Part shown: piece by piece, positions 10,536 through 20,037 of the stretch
How positions within the stretch are numbered: the first letter of the stretch is position 1
Layout: every line of letters starts with the position of its first letter
NCBI RefSeq assembly: GCF_002874965.1
Contig: NZ_CP025624.1
Coordinates: forward strand, 1,116,001 to 1,180,000
Direction: 5' to 3'
Source of the DNA: Pseudomonas sp. NC02
Lineage (GTDB): Bacteria; Pseudomonadota; Gammaproteobacteria; Pseudomonadales; Pseudomonadaceae
DNA: 64,000 bases
Notes under the pieces: model-generated
The model's database searches: none
What the model was told of the DNA's origin: nothing
The model's input: the letters and a program-made list of their open reading frames with translations, nothing else
Position numbers and translations under genes: made by a program

Positions 10536-11607
10536 GCTCGACCGCTACATTGGTAGCAGCGTCCTGGTCGCAATCCTTGCGGTATTGGGCATTATTCTAG
10601 GGCTGGCCTCGTTGTTCGCCTTCATTGATGAAGTCGGCAACGTCAGCGATACCTACACCGTTACCGACGTCCTGAGCTACGTGGCGCTGACGGCGCCCCG
10701 TCGCCTGTACGACATGATGCCGATGGCTGCGCTGATCGGCTGCCTGATCGGCCTGGGCAGCCTGGCCAGCAACAGCGAGCTGACCATCATGCGCGCGGCG
10801 GGTGTTTCCATCGGTCGCATCGTGTGGGCGGTCATGAAGCCCATGCTGTTGCTGATGGTGGTCAGCGTGCTGATCGGTGAATACGTGGCGCCTCCAGCCG
10901 AGTCCACGGCCCAGGCCAATCGTGCCCTGGCCCAGGGTTCGGGCGATGCCCAGAGCTCCAAGCATGGCCTGTGGCACCGCCAGGGTGAGGAGTTTATCCA
11001 CATCAACGCCGTGCAGCCGGGTGGCTTGCTGGTGGGTGTCACCCGCTACCACTTCGACAAGGAACGTCACCTGCTGTCGTCGAGTTTCGCCAAACGTGCA
11101 CAGTACGCCGACGAAAAGTGGCAACTGAGCGATGTGACCACCACCTATTTCCGTGATATCGGCAAGGGTGCGGCATCGACCACCGAAGTGATCAATGTGC
11201 CGACGGAGCAGTGGGATATTTCCCTCAAGCCCGAATTGCTGAATACCGTGGTGATGATCCCGGAAAGCCTGCCTATCTCCGGCCTGTGGGGGTATATCCA
11301 TTACCTCAAGGACCAGGGCTTGAACAACGGCCGTTACTGGCTGGCGTTTTGGGTCAAGGTGTTGCAGCCGGTGGTGACGGCTGCGCTGGTGCTGATGGCG
11401 ATCTCGTTCATCTTTGGCCCGTTGCGTTCCGTGACCCTCGGCCAGCGCGTGTTTACCGGCGTACTGGTGGGTTTCACCTTCCGTATCGCCCAGGACCTGC
11501 TGGGGCCGTCCAGCCTGGTATTCGGTTTCTCGCCGCTGTTTGCGGTGCTGGTGCCGACCGCCATCTGCGCCGTGGCCGGCTTCTGGCTGTTGCGTCGGGC
11601 CGGTTGA
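10528..11607 (+). CDS. lptG: LPS export permease LptG
   Basis: LptG is the second transmembrane half of the LptB2FG extractor. The 359-residue protein has the expected opening helices (VKLDRYIGSSVLVAILAVLGII), the coupling-helix region LTAPRRLYDMMPMAALIGCL, a periplasmic jellyroll and three C-terminal TM helices. It starts with GTG and overlaps the end of lptF by 8 bases, consistent with coupled, stoichiometric translation. A terminator follows 16 bases after the stop. Confidence 0.95.
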   Translation: MVKLDRYIGSSVLVAILAVLGIILGLASLFAFIDEVGNVSDTYTVTDVLSYVALTAPRRLYDMMPMAALIGCLIGLGSLASNSELTIMRAAGVSIGRIVWAVMKPMLLLMVVSVLIGEYVAPPAESTAQANRALAQGSGDAQSSKHGLWHRQGEEFIHINAVQPGGLLVGVTRYHFDKERHLLSSSFAKRAQYADEKWQLSDVTTTYFRDIGKGAASTTEVINVPTEQWDISLKPELLNTVVMIPESLPISGLWGYIHYLKDQGLNNGRYWLAFWVKVLQPVVTAALVLMAISFIFGPLRSVTLGQRVFTGVLVGFTFRIAQDLLGPSSLVFGFSPLFAVLVPTAICAVAGFWLLRRAG

Positions 11608-11623
11608 GCCCGCGCTTATGAAC

Positions 11624-11658
11624 AAAAATGCCCCGTTCGAACGACCGGGGCATTTTTG
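11624..11658 (+). terminator. Rho-independent terminator of lptFG
   Basis: Stem AAAAATGCCCCG / CGGGGCATTTTT with a short TTCGAACGAC loop region, followed by a T-rich tract. It ends the lptF-lptG operon and precedes the lepA leader. Confidence 0.93.
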
Positions 11659-11758
11659 TTCTTGGTCGCCATGGATGACGTCTGGTCTGCGCATCAGGTA
11701 CAATTCCCGGCTATTTTTCAGCGGGCAGTCTGCCTGCAGCCTTTTTGAGTGTTGATCC

Positions 11759-13558
11759 GTGAGTGATTTGAGTCATATCCGCAATTTCTCCATCATCGCC
11801 CACATTGACCATGGCAAGTCGACGCTGGCCGATCGATTCATCCAGATGTGCGGCGGCCTTGCCGAGCGTGAAATGGAAGCCCAGGTGCTGGACTCCATGG
11901 ACCTCGAGCGCGAGCGCGGGATCACCATCAAGGCCCACAGCGTAACCCTGTACTACACCGCCAAAGACGGTATCAAGTACCAGCTCAACTTCATTGACAC
12001 CCCGGGTCACGTCGACTTCACCTATGAAGTCAGCCGCTCCCTGGCGGCCTGCGAAGGTGCGTTGCTGGTAGTGGATGCGGGCCAGGGCGTTGAAGCCCAG
12101 TCCGTGGCCAACTGCTACACCGCCATCGAGCAAGGCCTGGAGGTGATGCCGGTGCTGAACAAGATCGACCTGCCACAGGCCGATCCGGACCGCGTCAAGG
12201 AAGAGATCGAGAAGATCATCGGCATTGACGCCACCGACGCCGTCGAGTGCAGCGCCAAGACCGGCCTGGGCGTCGACGAAGTGCTCGAGCGCCTGGTCAA
12301 GACCATTCCGGCTCCCACCGGCAACTACGAAGATCCGCTGCAAGCGTTGATCATCGACTCCTGGTTCGACAACTACCTGGGCGTTGTTTCCCTGGTACGC
12401 GTACGCCACGGCCGTGTGAAGAAGGGCGACAAGATCCTGGTCAAGTCCACCGGCAAGATCCACCTGGTGGACAGCGTCGGTGTATTCAACCCGAAGCACA
12501 CGGCTACCACTGATCTGAAAGCCGGCGAAGTAGGCTTCATCATCGCCGGTATCAAGGACATCCACGGTGCACCGGTAGGTGACACCCTGACCTTGAGCTC
12601 CACCCCTGACGTCGACGTGCTGCCGGGCTTCAAACGCATCCAGCCGCAGGTTTACGCCGGCCTGTTCCCGGTCAGCTCCGATGACTTCGAGGACTTCCGC
12701 GAAGCCCTGCAGAAGCTGACCCTCAACGACTCGTCGTTGCAGTACACCCCGGAAAGCTCCGACGCCCTCGGGTTCGGCTTCCGCTGCGGGTTCCTGGGCA
12801 TGCTGCACATGGAAATCATCCAGGAGCGCCTTGAGCGCGAATACGACCTGGACCTGATCACCACCGCGCCGACGGTTATTTTTGAACTGGCGCTGAAAAC
12901 CGGTGAAACGATTTACGTCGACAACCCGTCCAAGCTTCCGGATCTGTCTTCCATCGAAGACATGCGCGAACCGATCGTGCGGGCCAATATTCTTGTGCCG
13001 CAAGAGCATCTGGGCAACGTCATTACCCTGTGTATCGAAAAGCGTGGCGTACAGCACGACATGCTGTTCCTCGGTACCCAGGTGCAAGTGACCTACGATT
13101 TGCCGATGAACGAAGTGGTCCTGGACTTCTTCGACCGTCTCAAATCCACCAGCCGCGGCTATGCTTCGCTGGATTACCATTTTGACCGTTACCAATCAGC
13201 TAATCTGGTGAAGCTGGATGTACTGATCAACGGCGACAAGGTAGATGCCCTGGCGCTGATCGTGCACAAGGACAACGCGCACTACAAAGGTCGCCAGTTG
13301 ACCGAGAAGATGAAAGAACTGATTCCGCGCCAGATGTTCGACGTTGCGATCCAGGCCGCCATTGGCGGGCAGATCATTGCACGGACTTCCGTCAAGGCAC
13401 TCAGAAAGAACGTACTGGCCAAATGCTATGGCGGCGACGTCAGCCGTAAGCGCAAGCTGCTCGAGAAGCAAAAGGCCGGTAAAAAACGCATGAAGCAAGT
13501 GGGTAACGTGGAAATTCCACAAGAAGCCTTCCTTGCGGTGCTCAGGTTGGATAGTTAG
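11759..13558 (+). CDS. lepA: Translation elongation factor 4 (LepA)
   Basis: LepA is a ribosome-associated GTPase that remodels stalled or mispositioned ribosomes. The G motifs are [10 protein letters not shown] (P loop), DTPGHVDF and NKIDLP. The C-terminal LepA-specific domain ends in [22 protein letters not shown], and the 599-residue length is normal. It starts at GTG with little visible ribosome site. It leads the lepA-lepB-rnc-era-recO-pdxJ run; lepB begins 5 bases after its stop. Confidence 0.97.
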
Positions 13559-13563
13559 GTCCT

Positions 13564-14418
13564 ATGTCACTAAATTTCCCGCTGTTGCTGGTCATCGCCG
13601 TTGCCGTTTGCGGTCTATTGGCGTTGCTCGATCTGGTGTTCTTCGCCCCGCGTCGCCGGGCAGCCATCGCGTCCTATCAGGGCAGCGTCAGCCAGCCCGA
13701 TGTGGCGGTGATCGAGAAACTGAACAAAGAGCCGATGCTGGTTGAATACGGCAAGTCGTTCTTCCCGGTGTTGTTCATCGTGCTGGTGCTGCGTTCGTTC
13801 CTGGTGGAACCGTTTCAGATCCCTTCGGGCTCGATGAAACCTACCCTGGACGTGGGCGACTTCATCCTGGTGAACAAGTTTTCCTACGGGATCCGCTTGC
13901 CGGTGATCGACAAGAAAGTGATCGAGATCGGTGACCCGCAGCGCGGCGATGTGATGGTGTTTCGCTACCCAAGCGACCCGAACGTCAACTACATCAAGCG
14001 TGTAGTGGGCCTGCCGGGCGACGTGATTCGCTACACCAGTGACAAGCGCCTGTTCGTCAACGGCGAGTCGGTGGCAGAAAAACTGATCGGTTCCGAGCCG
14101 AACACCCTAGGCAGCGCCGAGCTGTACCAGGAAAAACTCGGGGCGGTAGAGCACGAAATCCGCAAGGAGATGAGCCGCTACCGTTCGCCGCCTGACAACC
14201 AGTGGACAGTGCCTGCCGGGCACTACTTCATGATGGGCGACAACCGCGACAACTCCAACGACAGCCGCTACTGGGATGACCCGAATATTCCCAAGGACCT
14301 GCTGGGCATGGTCCCCGACCAGAATATCGTCGGCAAGGCCTTCGCGGTATGGATGAGTTGGCCGGAACCCAAGCTCAGCCACCTGCCGAACTTCTCGCGG
14401 GTCGGGCTGATCAAGTAA
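13564..14418 (+). CDS. lepB: Signal peptidase I
   Basis: LepB cleaves signal peptides of exported proteins at the outer face of the inner membrane. The nucleophile Ser90 sits in PSGSMKPTL and the general base Lys145 in YIKRVVGLPGD, positions identical to the E. coli numbering I recall. The conserved GDNRDNSNDSR box follows. Two N-terminal TM segments (about residues 5-27 and 64-80) anchor it. The 284-residue protein is translated directly after lepA. Confidence 0.96.
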   Translation: MSLNFPLLLVIAVAVCGLLALLDLVFFAPRRRAAIASYQGSVSQPDVAVIEKLNKEPMLVEYGKSFFPVLFIVLVLRSFLVEPFQIPSGSMKPTLDVGDFILVNKFSYGIRLPVIDKKVIEIGDPQRGDVMVFRYPSDPNVNYIKRVVGLPGDVIRYTSDKRLFVNGESVAEKLIGSEPNTLGSAELYQEKLGAVEHEIRKEMSRYRSPPDNQWTVPAGHYFMMGDNRDNSNDSRYWDDPNIPKDLLGMVPDQNIVGKAFAVWMSWPEPKLSHLPNFSRVGLIK

Positions 14419-14565
14419 TCCATGCGGCGCTGTGAACACAGCGCCGAATGCTTTTCTGGGGCTTGGACAAAACCAGGCCCCATGCAGCAACCACCAGGAT
14501 TTGAATTTGAACACAGCGTTAATCGTCGCAGGCCACCGGTGCCTCGAACTGAATGTGGGTAAACC
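14419..14565 (+). promoter_or_regulatory. lepB-rnc leader with two strong hairpins
   Basis: Hairpin 1 (14425-14446) is a 9-bp perfect stem, CGGCGCTGT / ACAGCGCCG, with a GAAC loop. Hairpin 2 (14457-14482) pairs TGGGGCTTGG with CCAGGCCCCA across ACAAAA, with a single G-U pair. Both precede the rnc GTG. In E. coli, RNase III represses its own operon by cutting a stem in the rnc leader, so these are candidate self-cleavage sites. The DUF4845 gene I expect at this place is absent. Confidence 0.6.
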
Positions 14566-15255
14566 GTGAGCGTTTCTCTAAGCCGTCTCGAGCGCCAGCT
14601 CGGCTACACCTTCAAGGATCAGGAATTGATGATCCTTGCCCTCACACACCGCAGTTTTGCCGGGCGTAACAACGAGCGCCTGGAATTCCTCGGTGATGCC
14701 ATCCTCAATTTCGTCGCCGGCGAAGCCCTGTTCAATCGCTTCCCGCTGGCCCGCGAAGGCCAGTTGTCGCGCTTGCGTGCGCGCCTGGTGAAAGGCGAGA
14801 CCCTGGCTGTACTGGCCCGTGGTTTCGACCTGGGTGATTACCTGCGCCTGGGCTCCGGCGAGCTGAAGAGCGGCGGTTTCCGTCGCGAGTCGATCCTGGC
14901 CGACGCCCTTGAGGCACTGATCGGCGCGATCTACCTCGACGCGGGCATGGAAGCGGCGAAAGAGCGCGTAGTCGCCTGGCTGTCGACCGAAATCGAAAGC
15001 CTGACGCTGGTAGACACCAACAAAGATCCAAAGACCCGCCTGCAGGAATTCCTGCAGTCCCGTGGTTGCGACCTGCCGCGTTACGAAGTGGTGGATATCC
15101 AGGGTGAACCGCATTGCCGAGTCTTCTTCGTCGAATGCGAAATCACCTTACTGAATGAAAAAAGCCGAGGTCAGGGTGTGAGCCGTCGTATTGCCGAACA
15201 GGTAGCGGCCGCTGCAGCACTGATTGCCCTGGGCGTGGAGAATGGCCATGACTGA
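14566..15255 (+). CDS. rnc: Ribonuclease III
   Basis: RNase III cuts double-stranded RNA in rRNA maturation and mRNA control. The signature [11 protein letters not shown] carries Glu40 and Asp44, and [15 protein letters not shown] carries Asp113 and Glu116, the metal ligands. A C-terminal double-stranded-RNA-binding domain spans about residues 155-226. The 229-residue product starts at GTG. Its end overlaps the era start by 8 bases, the classic rnc-era arrangement. Confidence 0.96.
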   Translation: MSVSLSRLERQLGYTFKDQELMILALTHRSFAGRNNERLEFLGDAILNFVAGEALFNRFPLAREGQLSRLRARLVKGETLAVLARGFDLGDYLRLGSGELKSGGFRRESILADALEALIGAIYLDAGMEAAKERVVAWLSTEIESLTLVDTNKDPKTRLQEFLQSRGCDLPRYEVVDIQGEPHCRVFFVECEITLLNEKSRGQGVSRRIAEQVAAAAALIALGVENGHD

Positions 15256-16150
15256 TTCAACCGCAACTCGCTGTGGCTATGTTGCCATCGTCGGCCGTCC
15301 GAACGTGGGCAAGTCCACGTTGCTGAACCACATCCTGGGACAGAAGCTGGCGATCACCTCGCGCAAGCCCCAGACCACCCGCCACAACATGCTGGGCATC
15401 AAGACCGAAGGCGCCGTACAGGCTGTCTACGTTGATACCCCGGGCATGCACAAAGGCGGCGAAAAGGCCCTCAACCGCTACATGAACAAAACCGCTTCGG
15501 CCGCGTTGAAAGACGTCGACGTGGTGATCTTCGTGGTCGACCGCACCAAGTGGACCGACGAAGACCAGATGGTTCTGGAGCGCGTGCAGTATGTCACCGG
15601 CCCGTTGATCGTCGCGTTGAACAAGACTGACCGCATCGAAGACAAGGCCGAGCTGATGCCGCACCTGAGCTGGCTGCAGGAACAACTGCCGAACGCCCAG
15701 ATCATGCCGATCTCGGCCCAGCACGGGCACAACCTCGAAGCCCTGGAACGTGTGATTGCTGGCTACCTGCCGGAGAACGAACACTTCTTCCCGGAAGACC
15801 AGATCACCGACCGCAGCAGCCGTTTCCTCGCCGCCGAACTGGTACGCGAGAAAATCATGCGCCAGATGGGTGCCGAGCTGCCGTACCAGATCACCGTCGA
15901 AATCGAAGAGTTCAAGCAGCAGGGCAAGACCCTGCATATCCATGCGTTGATCCTCGTTGAGCGTGACGGCCAGAAGAAAATCATCATTGGCGACAAGGGC
16001 GAGCGCATCAAGCGCATCGGCACCGAAGCGCGCAAGGACATGGAATTGCTGTTTGATTCCAAGATCATGCTCAACCTGTGGGTGAAGGTTAAGGGTGGTT
16101 GGTCCGATGATGAGCGCGCGTTGCGTTCGTTGGGTTACGGCGACCTGTAA
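15248..16150 (+). CDS. era: GTPase Era
   Basis: Era binds the 3' end of 16S rRNA and couples small-subunit maturation to growth. The G1 motif [10 protein letters not shown]3 DTPGMHK and G4 NKTD are all present, followed by a C-terminal KH domain ([15 protein letters not shown]). The 300-residue reading starts at the ATG at 15248, with a GGAG site 7 bases upstream; the ATG at 15242 is too close to that site. It overlaps rnc, so it is translationally coupled. Confidence 0.96.
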   Translation: MTDSTATRCGYVAIVGRPNVGKSTLLNHILGQKLAITSRKPQTTRHNMLGIKTEGAVQAVYVDTPGMHKGGEKALNRYMNKTASAALKDVDVVIFVVDRTKWTDEDQMVLERVQYVTGPLIVALNKTDRIEDKAELMPHLSWLQEQLPNAQIMPISAQHGHNLEALERVIAGYLPENEHFFPEDQITDRSSRFLAAELVREKIMRQMGAELPYQITVEIEEFKQQGKTLHIHALILVERDGQKKIIIGDKGERIKRIGTEARKDMELLFDSKIMLNLWVKVKGGWSDDERALRSLGYGDL

Positions 16151-16174
16151 CAGGTCTCCGGAACACCGCAGGAC

Positions 16175-16269
16175 AAATGTGGGAGCGGGCTTGCTCGCGA
16201 ATGCAGGGTGTCAGTCACCAGATGTGTTGACTGACACCCTGCATTCGCGAGCAAGCCCGCTCCCACATT
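16175..16269. repeat. REPIN, GTGGGAGCGGGCTTGC family, between era and recO
   Basis: Nearly perfect inverted arms AATGTGGGAGCGGGCTTGCT...GCGAATGCAGGGTGTCAGTC and the reverse enclose a short centre. It sits inside the era-recO gap of what is otherwise a compact operon, so it may reduce read-through or stabilise the upstream message. Confidence 0.9.
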
Positions 16270-16314
16270 GGATAGTCGTTGTTTTCCAGACCGTGTTCCC
16301 GCAGCGAGAACCCC

Positions 16315-17004
16315 ATGTCTCAAACCCCACCCACCGGCCAACCCGCCTACGTCTTGCACAGCCGCGCCTACCGCGAGACCAGCGCCCTGGTGGACTTCCT
16401 CACGCCCCAAGGCCGCCTGCGCGCGGTCTTGCGCAGTGCACGCGGCAAGGCCGGCACCCTGGCGCGGCCCTTCGTGGCCCTGGAAGTGGAGTTTCGTGGA
16501 CGCGGCGAGCTGAAGAACGTCGGCCGCATGGAAGCTGCCGGCGCCTCCAACTGGCTCAACGGTGAGGCGCTGTTCAGCGGCCTCTACCTCAACGAATTGC
16601 TGATCCGCCTGCTCCCCGCCGAAGACCCGCACCCCGGCGTCTTCGATCATTATGCCGCCACCTTGCTCGCCCTCGCCGAAGGCCGTCCCCTGGAACCGCT
16701 GCTGCGCGCATTCGAATGGCGCCTGCTGGATGACTTGGGCTACGGCTTCGAACTGAGCAACGACCTGCACGGCGAGCCCATCGCCGCCGACGGCATGTAT
16801 CGCCTGCAAGTGGACGCAGGCCTGGAGCGGGTCTACCTGCTGCAACCCGGCCTGTTCCAGGGCACCGAATTGCTCGCCATGAGCGAAGCCGACTGGACTG
16901 CCCCCGGCGCCCTGTCCGCCGCCAAGCGCCTGATGCGCCAAGCCCTGGCCGTGCATCTGGGCGGTCGGCCACTGGTCAGCCGCGAGTTGTTTCGAAAGCC
17001 CTGA
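16315..17004 (+). CDS. recO: DNA repair protein RecO
   Basis: RecO helps RecR load RecA at gaps in the RecF pathway. The N-terminal OB-fold reads [20 protein letters not shown], followed by [21 protein letters not shown], and the rest is helical. The 229-residue protein contains no cysteine, so it lacks the zinc-binding cysteines found in some RecO proteins. The ATG at 16315 ([13 protein letters not shown]) is preferred over an in-frame upstream start at 16279. Confidence 0.93.
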   Translation: MSQTPPTGQPAYVLHSRAYRETSALVDFLTPQGRLRAVLRSARGKAGTLARPFVALEVEFRGRGELKNVGRMEAAGASNWLNGEALFSGLYLNELLIRLLPAEDPHPGVFDHYAATLLALAEGRPLEPLLRAFEWRLLDDLGYGFELSNDLHGEPIAADGMYRLQVDAGLERVYLLQPGLFQGTELLAMSEADWTAPGALSAAKRLMRQALAVHLGGRPLVSRELFRKP

Positions 17005-17056
17005 CATCCCCGTGTATGCTGTGCAGCGATTCCTTCCCTCTTCAGGAGCGCTTTTC

Positions 17057-17800
17057 GTGACCACCAGCAATCGCATTCTTCTCGGCGTGAACATCGACCA
17101 CGTAGCCACCCTGCGCCAGGCCCGGGGCACCCGTTACCCGGACCCGGTCAAGGCCGCGCTGGACGCCGAAGAAGCGGGCGCCGACGGCATCACCGTGCAC
17201 CTGCGCGAAGACCGGCGCCACATCCAGGAGCGCGATGTGCTGCTGCTCAAGGACGTGCTGCAAACCCGCATGAACTTCGAAATGGGCGTCACCGAGGAAA
17301 TGATGGCGTTCGCCGAGCGCATTCGCCCGGCGCATATCTGCCTGGTGCCGGAAACCCGCCAGGAACTGACCACCGAAGGCGGCCTCGATGTGGCTGGCCA
17401 GGAAGCGCGGATCAAGGCTGCCGTGGAGCGCCTGTCGAAGATCGGCAGTGAAGTCTCGCTGTTCATTGATGCCGACGAGCGCCAGATCGAAGCTTCACGC
17501 CGTGTCGGTGCCCCGGCCATCGAACTGCACACGGGCCGTTATGCCGACGCGACCACGCCGACCGAAGTTGCCGACGAATTACAGCGCATCATCGACGGCG
17601 TCAACTGCGGCCTGGGCGAAGGCCTGATCGTCAACGCCGGCCACGGCCTGCACTACCATAACGTCGAAGCCGTGGCTGCGATCAAGGGCATCAACGAGCT
17701 GAACATCGGCCATGCACTGGTGGCTCATGCGCTGTTCGTCGGCTTCAAAGGCGCCGTCGCCGAGATGAAAGCCTTGATTCTGGCCGCCGCCAAACATTAA
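17057..17800 (+). CDS. pdxJ: Pyridoxine 5'-phosphate synthase
   Basis: PdxJ condenses 1-deoxy-D-xylulose 5-phosphate with 3-amino-2-oxopropyl phosphate to give pyridoxine 5'-phosphate, the last ring-forming step of vitamin B6 synthesis. The TIM-barrel motifs [39 protein letters not shown] and [11 protein letters not shown] are all present. The GTG at 17057 has a CAGGAG site 8 bases upstream, giving 247 residues. It closes the lepA-to-pdxJ run. Confidence 0.96.
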   Translation: MTTSNRILLGVNIDHVATLRQARGTRYPDPVKAALDAEEAGADGITVHLREDRRHIQERDVLLLKDVLQTRMNFEMGVTEEMMAFAERIRPAHICLVPETRQELTTEGGLDVAGQEARIKAAVERLSKIGSEVSLFIDADERQIEASRRVGAPAIELHTGRYADATTPTEVADELQRIIDGVNCGLGEGLIVNAGHGLHYHNVEAVAAIKGINELNIGHALVAHALFVGFKGAVAEMKALILAAAKH

Positions 17801-17818
17801 AAGAGCGCTGAAGATCCA

Positions 17819-17927
17819 ATGTGGGAGCGGGCTTGCTCGCGAAGGCGGTGGGTCTGTTACTCATGCATCGTCTGACACGCCGCTTTCGCGAGCAAGCCCG
17901 CTCCCACACAAGCCCGCTCCCACATGT
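17819..17927. repeat. REPIN with an extra partial REP tail
   Basis: A GTGGGAGCGGGCTTGCTCGCGA doublet spans 17819-17908. The last 18 or so bases (AGCCCGCTCCCACA) are then repeated directly at 17909-17927, giving one and a half copies of the right arm. It lies between pdxJ and the multicopper oxidase gene. Confidence 0.88.
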
Positions 17928-18018
17928 GGCAATGCGAACCCTTACTGTTTAGGTGATGCCGGTGTATGGTATCTGCCCTTTGCGGGTCTCGGACCCGCGG
18001 CAGATACGTGAGGTTGTT

Positions 18019-19398
18019 GTGTCCCAATCGTTTTCCCGTCGACAAATCCTGGGTGGTCTTGCCGGTCTCGCGGTGGTGGGCGTCGGTGCCGGTGGCGCCT
18101 ATCGCTACTGGCTCGGGAAGGTGGCCGAGGCCGAGGCGGGGCACGATTACGAGCTGATCGCCGCGCCGCTGGACGTGGAGCTGGTGCCGGGGCACAAGAC
18201 CCAGGCCTGGGCCTTCGGCCCTTCGGCGCCGGGCACCGAGTTGCGGGTGCGCCAGGGTGAATGGCTGCGTGTGCGCTTTATCAACCACCTGCCGGTCGCC
18301 ACCACCATCCACTGGCATGGCATACGCCTGCCGCTGGAAATGGACGGCGTGCCGTATGTCTCGCAATTGCCGGTACTGCCGGGCGAATACTTCGACTACA
18401 AATTCCGCGTGCCCGATGCCGGCAGCTATTGGTATCACCCCCACGTGAACAGCAGCGAAGAACTGGGCCGTGGCCTGGTGGGCCCGCTGATCATCGAGGA
18501 GCGCGAACCCACCGGTTTCAAGCACGAACGCACCTTGAGCCTGAAAAGCTGGCACGTGGACGAAGAGGGCGCCTTTGTCGCCTTCAGCATTCCCCGCGAA
18601 GCGGCCCGGGGCGGCACCGCCGGACGCCTGTCGACCATCAATGGCGTGTCCCAGGCGGTGATTGATTTGCCGGCCGGGCAGATCACCCGTGTGCGCCTGC
18701 TCAACCTCGATAACACCCTGACCTATCGCATCAACATCCCCGACGTTGAAGCGCAGATCTATGCCCTGGACGGCAACCCCATCGAACCGCGCCCGCTGGG
18801 CAAGGAATACTGGCTCGGCCCTGGCATGCGCATCTGCCTGGCGATCAAGGCGCCGCCCGCCGGTGAAGAGTTGTCGATCCGCAACGGCCCGGTACGCCTG
18901 GGCACCTTCCGCTCGGTGGCCAGCACCGACACGGCGACCGAATGGCCGCCTGCGTTGCCGGCGAACCCGATTGCCGAGCCGGACCTGGCCAATGCCGAGA
19001 AACTCAACTTCAATTTCGAATGGGTTGGATCGGTCTCGGTGAACGTGGACAATAAGCCACCGAGCCTGTGGCAGATCAACGGCCAGGCTTGGGACATCAC
19101 CGACAAGACCTGCGCCGACCGCCCGATTGCCAAGCTTGCAAAGGGCAAGAGCTACATTTTCGAACTGAAGAACATGACCCAGTACCAACACCCGATCCAC
19201 CTGCACGGCATGAGTTTCAAGGTCATCGCCTCGAACCGCCACAAGGTGATTCCGTACTTCACCGACACCTACCTGCTGGGCAAGAACGAGCGTGCCCGCG
19301 TGGCGCTGGTGGCGGATAACCCGGGTGTCTGGATGTTCCACTGCCATGTGATCGACCACATGGAAACCGGCCTGATGGCCGCCATCGAGGTGGCGTGA
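18019..19398 (+). CDS. Tat-exported multicopper oxidase
   Basis: The N-terminus SQSFSRRQILGGLAGLAVVG is a twin-arginine signal, so the protein should fold in the cytoplasm and act in the periplasm. All four copper-binding motifs are visible: TIHWHG, YWYHPHVN, HPIHLHGMSF and HCHVIDHMETGLM. In the last motif the type 1 axial position reads leucine, as in many laccases, rather than the methionine of CueO. No CueO-type methionine-rich insert is seen. The GTG at 18019 has a GAGG site upstream. It overlaps tadA by one base. The substrate (Cu(I), metal or phenol) is unknown. Confidence 0.88.
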   Translation: MSQSFSRRQILGGLAGLAVVGVGAGGAYRYWLGKVAEAEAGHDYELIAAPLDVELVPGHKTQAWAFGPSAPGTELRVRQGEWLRVRFINHLPVATTIHWHGIRLPLEMDGVPYVSQLPVLPGEYFDYKFRVPDAGSYWYHPHVNSSEELGRGLVGPLIIEEREPTGFKHERTLSLKSWHVDEEGAFVAFSIPREAARGGTAGRLSTINGVSQAVIDLPAGQITRVRLLNLDNTLTYRINIPDVEAQIYALDGNPIEPRPLGKEYWLGPGMRICLAIKAPPAGEELSIRNGPVRLGTFRSVASTDTATEWPPALPANPIAEPDLANAEKLNFNFEWVGSVSVNVDNKPPSLWQINGQAWDITDKTCADRPIAKLAKGKSYIFELKNMTQYQHPIHLHGMSFKVIASNRHKVIPYFTDTYLLGKNERARVALVADNPGVWMFHCHVIDHMETGLMAAIEVA

Positions 19399-19889
19399 TG
19401 CGTCAGTTTCGCCCCACGGCGATTATCGACCGCAGCCGCGACCAGGACTTCATGCGTGAAGCGCTGGCCCTGGCTGCCCAGGGTGCCGCGCTGGGCGAAG
19501 TGCCGGTGGGCGCGGTGCTGGTGCAGGATGGCGAAGTGATCGGGCGCGGCTTCAACTGCCCCATCAGCGGCAACGACCCCAGTGCGCATGCCGAGATGGT
19601 CGCGATTCGGGCCGCTGCTCAGGCTGTCAGTAATTATCGACTGCCGGGCAGTACGCTCTACGTCACGCTGGAGCCGTGCAGCATGTGCGCCGGGCTGATC
19701 GTGCATTCACGGATTGCCCGGGTGGTGTACGGTGCGCTGGAGCCGAAAGCCGGGATTGTGCAAAGCCAGGGGCAGTTTTTTACCCAGGGCTTTCTCAACC
19801 ATCGGGTGCTGTATGAAGGCGGGGTGTTGGCCGAGGAGTGCGGGACGGTGTTGAGCGAGTTCTTCAAGGCGCGAAGAGCCAAAGGCTGA
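19398..19889 (+). CDS. tadA: tRNA-specific adenosine deaminase TadA
   Basis: TadA converts A34 of tRNA-Arg(ACG) to inosine and is normally essential. The zinc site has His64-Ala-Glu66 in the HAEM motif and Cys94/Cys97 in PCSMC. The 163-residue length is typical. Its ATG overlaps the oxidase stop codon (TGATG), and a GTG immediately before it is also in frame. Coupling to a periplasmic oxidase looks like chance packing rather than shared function. Confidence 0.95.
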   Translation: MRQFRPTAIIDRSRDQDFMREALALAAQGAALGEVPVGAVLVQDGEVIGRGFNCPISGNDPSAHAEMVAIRAAAQAVSNYRLPGSTLYVTLEPCSMCAGLIVHSRIARVVYGALEPKAGIVQSQGQFFTQGFLNHRVLYEGGVLAEECGTVLSEFFKARRAKG

Positions 19890-19909
19890 CACGATGCCCT
19901 GTGGCGAGG

Positions 19910-19994
19910 GAGCTTGCTCCCGCTGGGCTGCGTAGCGGCCCCAAAATCCGGGGAGCGCTGCGCACTCCAGCGGGAGCAAGCTCCCTCGCCACAA
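19910..19994. repeat. REPIN, GTGGCGAGGGAGCTTGCTCCC family
   Basis: Inverted arms TGTGGCGAGGGAGCTTGCTC and its complement enclose a centre with a GC-rich inner repeat. This is a different REP sequence family from the GTGGGAGCGGGC doublets. It sits between the convergent tadA and cmoB genes. Confidence 0.9.
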
Positions 19995-20037
19995 CAGCAG
20001 TCTTATTTCTTCAACACAACAGCAGTCTTATTTCTTC
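19990..20037. repeat. 25-bp tandem duplication at the cmoB 3' end
   Basis: CACAACAGCAGTCTTATTTC (plus three more identical bases) occurs at 19990 and again at 20015, a period of 25 bases. The right copy contains the cmoB stop codon and its last lysine codons; the left copy abuts the REPIN. The duplication joins the REPIN to the gene end. Confidence 0.8.
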
